Made by a program: the position numbers and the translations under genes
Notes under the pieces: generated by a model
The model's database searches: none
Seen by the model: the letters and a program-made list of their open reading frames with translations, nothing else
Told to the model about the DNA's origin: nothing
In this document: positions 58,425 through 64,000 of the stretch, piece by piece
Position numbering within the stretch: the first letter of the stretch is position 1
How the letters are laid out: each line of letters begins with the position of its first letter
NCBI RefSeq assembly: GCF_004570975.1
Contig: NZ_SPPC01000010.1
Coordinates: 62,001-126,000, forward strand
Reading direction: 5' to 3'
Origin: Barnesiella sp. WM24
GTDB taxonomy: Bacteria; Bacteroidota; Bacteroidia; Bacteroidales; Muribaculaceae
Length of the DNA: 64,000 nt

Positions 58425-61018
58425 TTCTCTGCTGCGGATTTAGAGATTCTTACATTGACAATTTTGGAGTCACTTTGTTGTGAAGTATATCTCGGTTGAT
58501 TACCGGGTGATTTTTTTGAAATATTTTTTATGCTTTGTGTGGCAGCAGGACTATCCTCTTGCCCTTTAAATTTCAAAAGAAGTCTCACAGGTAAAAATAC
58601 TCGACTGCACCCTTCTATATATGGGAATTGATCAAGAGATGATTCTCCGACAATTGCAGAAAACCCTGAATCTTTGAATACATCATAACATGCGAATTTA
58701 AGATATTTCAGTTTCCCTTCTGTCTTTCCGAAATTATCTCCAAGCCATAATGAACATTCCGACCCAAAACCAATCCAGTCAACGTGGGGAAGACGATAAC
58801 CGTTAGTCCTTAAATTGAAACCTGAAATATTGCAGGCAAAGGAGTTATATGTCGAATTAAAAATTTTGTTGTTGGAAAGTGCTTCTTTTTCGGTTTCAAG
58901 TTCCAGCACTCCACCACTGGCTTGACTTCTTAACGACACATCAGAGGTCATAAGCTTGGCTGCAAATCTCCAACCAAAATAGCTTAATGTCTCATTAAAA
59001 AGATCTTCAGTCGGGAAGATTACAGTGAGTCTGTCATCTTGCGACGGTGGAATGAAATTTTCATCTTTTACTGCATAATAGCTATATAGATATGGAAATT
59101 TGTCCGGGTTTTCATGTTCAGAATACACATCTAATGCGCTACTATGGGGATATAGCATTGATGGGGTTTCGATAAAGTCACTGGCATTGTCGTAATCGAC
59201 CCAATTATCATGACCGTCTGCGGGCGTGGAATTGCGGCAGATTACTTCTTGTCCGTTATTCATCTTTTTAGTGCGCAGCGACTTGCTCATCCAAAAGTTA
59301 TTGTATCCGATTTTTACTAACGGATATTTTTTGTCATCACCGTCGCGGTTATCTTGCAATACGTGAGGAACAACTTTACCGATTATGCAATTGTTGTTGT
59401 CATATGAGGTTTTGTTTTGACTATTCTCGGTAATTGGCGAATAAGAGACATATGGAGTGCCATTTTCAGGGATGGCAATATGTCCGAAGTTTGCCGCAGT
59501 TATGTTGTCAATTTTTAAGTCGTCATCAATTGTAAAACTGCTGATATGATAAAAATCGCCCGTGTCATTGGTCGTTTTATCCCATACTATTTTGCCTCCA
59601 TGCATATAGTAGTCGGTATACTCTTTTGAACTGTCACCATGTTTTTCTTCTTCGTTAAGTACCCATTCATGACCGTGGCGAGCTGCAAACAGACCATCTG
59701 CTGTTACACCGTCGTAGCCATAATGATGAGGCAGGGGCCAACTGTTGGATTTGGCATCACCTGCGACACCATGACTATTTGAACCGATGATGTCATATAT
59801 AAAACGAAGAACTGTACCTTCTTTGAGGTTTGGTAATGTTGTGCCGGGAATTAGATTATAGAATACCCATGCTTGTGACGATATTGTTATTCCGTCATCC
59901 GTGCGTTTTGTTCTTACATCGGGAGTGGACAAAGAAGTATTACCCGGTTGGTAACGAAGGTATTCGCGACATAGCAAGCCTACAATTTCTCCTGATTCGG
60001 GGTCAAGTACGTCAAGTACCCACGAGTCGTCGTCGCCTACATCGGGGATTGCGGGTTTTACAGCCGAACTAAGCGTGAACATGTAGTAGTGACCGTCTTT
60101 CATCGACAGGTCTTCTCCAAGCTTGTAAGTTACAGTTTCGGAGTTGCCGTTTCTGTCATAGAGAGTCACGGTAAATATTTCTTCATCCGCCTTTTTCGTA
60201 GTCCATGCAGGCACAGCAGCGCGATAAATCATATATTCGCCTGACGTTCCTTGACAATACATTTCGATGTCGCTTTTTGTATTGGTGGCTACGCTATATC
60301 TCATGTCACCCGACTGTTGCCTTTCAAAACTTATACCTGTTGCATTTGTCTGCATATTTTTCAGGGTAATTCCTTTAGGCTTGCCGGTTACGGGATTTTC
60401 CGAGGTGTCGATGCTGTCTTTGTGGATTTTAACAACAATGTTTGCCATAAGATGATGCATATTTACAGTCTGATATGCAGCATCGGGGTCAGGCGTGAGA
60501 TAATTCCAAAGAAAATCTGATTTCTGATAATTTTCTTTTGTAGACTGGTCCGACTCAACATTGTAAGAAAATCCCGTGCCTTTCGTCATATCACTTAATT
60601 TCCATTTCTCATTCATAGGGAAATAGAATATGTAATTTGGCGGCGGTGTCTGGCTCCCCGGATCGGGAATTTCTGTGTCAAGGTCTTGGGTTACATCACC
60701 CTTTGGCGGTGCAAGCACCTGGATTAGCTCGTTGCTTTCCATGTTTCTCGCACTGAATACATCATTCTGAATCTGCCTTTCGGAGTTAGTGGCAAATACA
60801 CCTATGCGGTCGCCGGTTTCAAAAACCGAGCTGATTTCATTTTCATAAGACACGCGCGATTGTGGCGCGTCGTTTACGAGCACGAATTTGTATTCTCCGG
60901 GCAGCAGGATGTCATTACGGAGATTTTCTGTCTCAAATTCATCCGTGCATCCACTCGTCGCTACGAGTAAACCGAATAATAAGCTAATATATTTATTGAC
61001 TCTTTTTTCCATAAACAT
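58421..61018 (-). CDS. Large fimbrillin-like lipoprotein, probable tip subunit
   Basis: 865 residues from the ATG at 61018 (another at 61012); the open frame reaches 61066 inside the upstream gene. The lipoprotein signal ends VATSGC. The N-terminal 330 residues are fimbrillin-like (TGDRIGVFATNSERQ, VNMHHLMANIVVKI, DGHYYMFTLSSA). The remaining 500 residues resemble a FISUMP-like or lectin-type tip domain with LVKIGYNNFWMSKSLRTKKM and GYRLPHVDWIGFG. The gene is markedly A/T-rich against its neighbours (20 G/C of 60 at 58681-58740, 19 of 60 at 59041-59100), a sign of separate origin. A host- or glycan-binding tip is inferred. Confidence 0.65.
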   Translation of the reverse strand: MFMEKRVNKYISLLFGLLVATSGCTDEFETENLRNDILLPGEYKFVLVNDAPQSRVSYENEISSVFETGDRIGVFATNSERQIQNDVFSARNMESNELIQVLAPPKGDVTQDLDTEIPDPGSQTPPPNYIFYFPMNEKWKLSDMTKGTGFSYNVESDQSTKENYQKSDFLWNYLTPDPDAAYQTVNMHHLMANIVVKIHKDSIDTSENPVTGKPKGITLKNMQTNATGISFERQQSGDMRYSVATNTKSDIEMYCQGTSGEYMIYRAAVPAWTTKKADEEIFTVTLYDRNGNSETVTYKLGEDLSMKDGHYYMFTLSSAVKPAIPDVGDDDSWVLDVLDPESGEIVGLLCREYLRYQPGNTSLSTPDVRTKRTDDGITISSQAWVFYNLIPGTTLPNLKEGTVLRFIYDIIGSNSHGVAGDAKSNSWPLPHHYGYDGVTADGLFAARHGHEWVLNEEEKHGDSSKEYTDYYMHGGKIVWDKTTNDTGDFYHISSFTIDDDLKIDNITAANFGHIAIPENGTPYVSYSPITENSQNKTSYDNNNCIIGKVVPHVLQDNRDGDDKKYPLVKIGYNNFWMSKSLRTKKMNNGQEVICRNSTPADGHDNWVDYDNASDFIETPSMLYPHSSALDVYSEHENPDKFPYLYSYYAVKDENFIPPSQDDRLTVIFPTEDLFNETLSYFGWRFAAKLMTSDVSLRSQASGGVLELETEKEALSNNKIFNSTYNSFACNISGFNLRTNGYRLPHVDWIGFGSECSLWLGDNFGKTEGKLKYLKFACYDVFKDSGFSAIVGESSLDQFPYIEGCSRVFLPVRLLLKFKGQEDSPAATQSIKNISKKSPGNQPRYTSQQSDSKIVNVRISKSAAEK

Positions 61019-61023
61019 CAGTT

Positions 61024-62391
61024 TTAGTCGGGACGTGTAAGAGTTGTGTTTCCTCCTTCTTTCCAATCATCAATCGTCAGATGCCAGCCGGTATCATCTC
61101 CTGTCTTGGAAAAGCGTAGCCGGTAGTAGTAGCCGCCCTTTAGCTCTGTAAGTAGCGGATTGCGGGCTATGTGTTTGAGGGTATGTTGTACTCCGTTTGT
61201 CTTGAACGTGAAATCGCATGACGATTCTTTCCCTTCCCAATCTTTCCCTATCAGGTCGCTCGCGCTTTGAGGCGTAAGAATAACCCTGTAGACCGTGTAC
61301 TTAACCTTATCCTCGATTACGGGGTCTATTTTTCCGGGATATATATCTTTGTTATATCGTGCGTTTGACTTTAACTGGTCTGAGGAGTATTGCTCATAAG
61401 GTGCCTCGCCATCAAATTTGCCTGTAAGCATGTTGAAGTACCTGATTCTTACCATAGAGTGATTATTGTTAGCGCTTGTCGGCTTGAAGATGACCGAACC
61501 TTCATCCGGAGTTTCCGAGAACAGGAAGTCCATAGTCACCATCTGTTTCTGTAGGGTGACGGGTATTTCTGATTTGGCGTTTTCTGCGTTTAGTGGTTGC
61601 TCATTTGGCATTTCGGTAACTGCGCCATACATGAAGTCGGAGTTTTCAAGTCTTTCTTGTCCTGTCCCCTTGGAAAAATCATCGAGAGGGATTACCGGAT
61701 ATTGGGTCCAGGGAGCAAGCTTGGTTGTTAAATCTGCCTCACTATTATTGCCGACATAGAAAGCAAGCGTGTTTTCAACCGCGAGTCCCGTCCATTGGTA
61801 AAGGGTATAACCGTAATCATCGGATTTCCCATTGGCTTTTGCTACTGCAGTGGTGAGGACTTCGGCGTCGACGTAGGGGTAGTAGAAGAAGAAGGCGTAG
61901 TCGGCGGTCTCGTTGAGTAGCTTGATGTAGTAGAGGGCATGGGGGTCGGGCTCCGCGTCGGGTTGCTGTTCGGCGAGCTCTTCGGCGGTGAAGTGGCGTA
62001 TAAGGGTGTTTTCGATGGTGGCTTCGTCGGGCTTTACGGCGTGGTAGACGAGAGAGTTGTCGGCGTCATATAGCTTGTGGAGCAGCAGCCCGTCGGGGTG
62101 CCAGGTCCAGCAAGAGTTTGCCTGATAGGCATATCCGCCATCAGCTTCGGCATCCTTGAACGCGATGACACACCCTATCATAGTGCCCTCGGTAAACGAA
62201 GTGTTAAGCCCGTCGTAGACGAGCGAGCGCGATGCCGGCTCTACGGTAGCCGATGACAGGGTGAAGGAGAGCGGACGCGCTGCCCTGTCGGGCGAGGGCG
62301 CGACTGCGGGCACGGGCGTGTCGGTGCAGCCCGTCATTATGGCGAGTATGAGAATCAGAATTATATGTCGTAATTCAAATTTCATCATCAT
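61024..62391 (-). CDS. Fimbrillin family lipoprotein
   Basis: 455 residues. The lipoprotein signal ends IMTGC (Cys22). N-terminal RPLSFTLSSATVEPASRSL is typical of fimbrillin-A family proteins; TEGTMIGCVIAFKD and LQKQMVTMDFLFSETPDEG follow, and the protein ends HIARNPLLTELKGGYYYRLRF and WHLTIDDWKEGG, the usual fimbrillin-like close. It is the third gene of the locus. The 5' part (up to about residue 177) is G/C-rich (39 of 60 at 61921-61980), the 3' part is not (23 of 60 at 61321-61380), so a compositional boundary falls near 61860. Confidence 0.72.
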   Translation of the reverse strand: MMMKFELRHIILILILAIMTGCTDTPVPAVAPSPDRAARPLSFTLSSATVEPASRSLVYDGLNTSFTEGTMIGCVIAFKDAEADGGYAYQANSCWTWHPDGLLLHKLYDADNSLVYHAVKPDEATIENTLIRHFTAEELAEQQPDAEPDPHALYYIKLLNETADYAFFFYYPYVDAEVLTTAVAKANGKSDDYGYTLYQWTGLAVENTLAFYVGNNSEADLTTKLAPWTQYPVIPLDDFSKGTGQERLENSDFMYGAVTEMPNEQPLNAENAKSEIPVTLQKQMVTMDFLFSETPDEGSVIFKPTSANNNHSMVRIRYFNMLTGKFDGEAPYEQYSSDQLKSNARYNKDIYPGKIDPVIEDKVKYTVYRVILTPQSASDLIGKDWEGKESSCDFTFKTNGVQHTLKHIARNPLLTELKGGYYYRLRFSKTGDDTGWHLTIDDWKEGGNTTLTRPD

Positions 62392-62413
62392 TTTTCCGGT
62401 CGGTAGTGGTGGG

Positions 62414-63493
62414 TTATTGTATGACAGTTTCTTGTCGCACGATGCGCCATGAGTTGATATAAAGTCCGAGGCTTATGTTCCATCGGTTGTTGTCGTCGAG
62501 GATGAGCATCATCGAGTAGTCGTCCTGGCAGTCGAGAAACTCCTGGTCGGTCATGTGACGGTTGGCTGAGCCTTTGATCATCAGCAGATAGGAGATGAGG
62601 TCGAGGCGCGCCACGGAGTGCTCGTTGCCCGGCTCGGTGCAGTGGACCTCGATGACGGGGCGGCTTGTGGTCACGAGCCTTGAGGTAGTCATCTCGGCTA
62701 TTACCGAGCTGATGCTTGTGACGGTCCTTGACTGGCGGGCGGGGGCTTTGCTGCCGGCTACGTGGTCGGGGTCGGGCATCTCTGTGGCTACCGAGGTGAC
62801 AGCCCAGGGGCGGTAGGTCACGACGTCGGCCGACGCGGGGGTGTTGGTGTGGTCAAGGGCGGTGTTGGTGTCGGTGATCGAGAAGGTGAACCACTCGGGG
62901 TTGACCGGGTCGCCGTCGGCATGCTGGAGGATCACGCGGATGAAATTGGTGTCCTTAGTCAGGTCGATCGTGTAGTCGTGGGTGCCGTAGAGGGCGGGCA
63001 TCTCGGCGTCGGCGAGAGAGCCGTGGTAGAGACGGTGCAGGTCCTTGTCAGAGACTACCTTACCGGCAGCTTCACCGGGGGTGGTCGAGAGGGTGCAGAG
63101 CAGGTCGGTCTTTGCCACGGGGGTGTCGCCGCCGGCGAGGGTCCATCGGGCGGCGTCGGGCTCGCGCGATGTGCCGCCACACCATGCCACGATGTCGTAG
63201 CGTCCCGGCTCGAGGTCGAGATTGACGTAATTGTCGGCGGCGTGGAGCTCTTCGGCTGTCCTGGTGACCGCCGTGGCGAGGTTGCCGTCGGGATCAAAGG
63301 CATAGAGGGCCACGTGGGTCACCTCTACGGGAAAGGCGTCGGCGCCTTTCATGTTTTTGGTGTATGTGAGCTTGACGCGGTATGTAACCGAGCAGTCGCC
63401 CTCTTCATCGTAGATGGCGCTGTCACATGCCGTGAATGCCGCGACAGCCGCGAGGCTGATCAGAGTCTTTTTTATTAGGTCGGTCAAGGTCAT
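62414..63493 (-). CDS. FimB/Mfa2-family fimbrial anchor lipoprotein
   Basis: 359 residues. The lipoprotein signal ends AFTAC (Cys23). Classical Mfa2/FimB pattern: CSVTYRVKLTYTKNMKGADAFPVEVTHVALYAFDPDGNL, then LDLEPGRYDIVAWCGG. A second beta-sandwich with ARLDLISYLLM and DDYSMMLILDDNNRWNISLGLYINSWRIV closes the protein. Such proteins anchor the fimbria to the outer membrane and limit its length. It sits directly downstream of the major-subunit gene after a 261-bp hairpin-rich gap. The gene is very G/C-rich (41 of 60 at 62821-62880). Confidence 0.82.
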   Translation of the reverse strand: MTLTDLIKKTLISLAAVAAFTACDSAIYDEEGDCSVTYRVKLTYTKNMKGADAFPVEVTHVALYAFDPDGNLATAVTRTAEELHAADNYVNLDLEPGRYDIVAWCGGTSREPDAARWTLAGGDTPVAKTDLLCTLSTTPGEAAGKVVSDKDLHRLYHGSLADAEMPALYGTHDYTIDLTKDTNFIRVILQHADGDPVNPEWFTFSITDTNTALDHTNTPASADVVTYRPWAVTSVATEMPDPDHVAGSKAPARQSRTVTSISSVIAEMTTSRLVTTSRPVIEVHCTEPGNEHSVARLDLISYLLMIKGSANRHMTDQEFLDCQDDYSMMLILDDNNRWNISLGLYINSWRIVRQETVIQ

Positions 63494-63599
63494 TTCGGGT
63501 TATGGTTTATAAAGTTGTCAGTCAGTTTTTTTTATGTCGTGGACCCGGGTTTAGGGGGTCTCGTGATAGTCAGTGTTAAAAAGGTTGAGGTGAGAGATG

Positions 63600-63714
63600 C
63601 GTTGTGAGGAGTGTCGGCGGCTCGTGGACGAGCCGTAGTGGTGGGGCGGTCGGCCCCGGGGTAAATGTTGGTGACAGGAAGCCGCCGGGGAGGGCGGGAG
63701 ACGTGCTCCCGCCC
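63600..63714. repeat. Cluster of GC-rich hairpins between fimbrial major subunit and anchor genes
   Basis: Three inverted repeats lie in the 261-bp gap: CGGCTCGT-gg-ACGAGCCG (63618-63635), GGGGC/GCCCC (about 63643-63657) and GGGCGGGAG-acgtg-CTCCCGCCC (63692-63714). No T-run follows on the minus strand. They probably stabilise or partly terminate the major-subunit transcript so that the anchor is made in smaller amounts. No gene is seen here. Confidence 0.5.
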
Positions 63715-63754
63715 GCGCCTCGCAGCTATATAATAGGTTGATTACTTATTCTCG

Positions 63755-64000
63755 TTACTCGCCAAGAATTACACTCTGGGGAACCAAACGCCATGTCAGC
63801 ACTCGCATTTCTGCCTTGACTGCAATCTTGTCGCTCGGGTCGGTCGGAGGAACGATAGGCTCGTCAGGGTCATGCACTCCTGTACCGAGTGTGGCAAATG
63901 AAAGGGGAGCCCAATCGGTTACTGTAATATTATAATGATGGTTACGTACGATGCCATAAGAACCGGCTGAGACAGTTTCAGCGTTTACCGGAGTTTTACC
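63755..64000 (-). CDS. Major fimbrial subunit (Mfa1/FimA-like), C-terminus only
   Basis: Partial: the last 81 codons are inside the window and the start lies beyond it; the stop TAA is at 63757-63755. The visible end carries YGIVRNHHYNITVTDW and VKAEMRVLTWRLVPQSVILGE, the conserved last strands of Mfa1-like fimbrillins, which act as the strand-exchange region in assembly. Promoter and any regulator of the fimbrial locus are outside the window. Confidence 0.75.
   Translation of the reverse strand, partial: GKTPVNAETVSAGSYGIVRNHHYNITVTDWAPLSFATLGTGVHDPDEPIVPPTDPSDKIAVKAEMRVLTWRLVPQSVILGE

Noticed and set aside
55161-63493. Fimbrial genes as SusD/SusE-like glycan-binding proteins
   Set aside because: They share lipoprotein signals, but their domains follow FimA/FimB/Mfa patterns and there is no SusC partner.
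1-64000. CRISPR arrays, insertion sequences, toxin-antitoxin or phage-defence modules
   Set aside because: No regularly spaced repeats, transposase signatures, paired toxin-antitoxin genes or defence nuclease/helicase genes were seen on either strand.

Overview
This 64 kb window looks like chromosome from a gut member of the Bacteroidales. A Muribaculaceae-type organism is my best guess, by inference only. The grounds are two SusC/SusD pairs, a hybrid two-component fructan regulator, FimA/FimB/Mfa-type fimbrillins, the DUF4271-hemD-rnpA-yidD-tatD neighbourhood, and many promoters of the Bacteroidetes form TTTG-N19-21-TAnnTTTG. I see no insertion sequences, phage genes, integrases or CRISPR arrays.

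Layout. 1-2.9 kb: two GH51 arabinofuranosidases on the minus strand, the second cut by the window edge. 3.1-8.9 kb: a tripartite RND efflux operon with a strong terminator. 9-13.4 kb: a DUF4332 protein, polA and a polyprenyl diphosphate synthase. 13.4-13.7 kb: two identical tRNA-Asn genes. 13.9-15.2 kb: a thioredoxin and a VKOR-family membrane protein. 15.3-27.4 kb: a fructan/fructose utilisation locus. In it GH32, an MFS transporter and fructokinase are transcribed leftward, and a hybrid two-component sensor and SusC/SusD rightward. 27.6-32.5 kb: a second SusC/SusD pair with no enzymes. 32.7-35.5 kb: a coiled-coil lipoprotein divergent from a LytS/LytTR two-component pair. 35.6-42 kb: a TPR protein, a probable small RNA and a housekeeping run (CorC-like, LptC, outer-membrane barrel, CoaX, FtsB/DivIC-like). 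42-47.5 kb: an MscS channel, a small repeat lipoprotein, an Lrp/AsnC regulator and two MetY-type sulfhydrylases. 47.5-51.5 kb: riboflavin synthase, LOG family, DUF4271, hemD, rnpA, yidD and tatD. 51.4-55.1 kb: a tightly overlapping four-gene operon (5-alpha-reductase family, Old Yellow Enzyme, two SDRs). 55.2-64 kb: a six-gene fimbrial locus, its first gene cut by the window edge.

The observations most worth following are these. (1) The four-gene operon has the set of activities expected for reductive and epimerising steroid or bile-acid metabolism. It has its own consensus promoter with a dyad over the -33 box. (2) A 36-bp operator-like sequence occurs upstream of both the GH32 operon and susC, in the same orientation and at exactly the same distance from each predicted promoter. 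It is the likely binding site of the hybrid two-component regulator. (3) A gene-free 480-bp stretch holds a consensus promoter and a terminator that together define a roughly 186-nt small RNA. (4) The fimbrial subunit genes are compositional mosaics, with base-composition boundaries inside reading frames. (5) Several promoters sit only 1 to 5 nt from start codons, implying leaderless or nearly leaderless mRNAs.

Working logic. The fructan locus reads as a unit: sensing of fructose in the periplasm, outer-membrane uptake by SusCD, hydrolysis by a periplasmic GH32, inner-membrane import by the MFS carrier, and phosphorylation by fructokinase. All names rest on reading the protein sequences directly; no database search was run.
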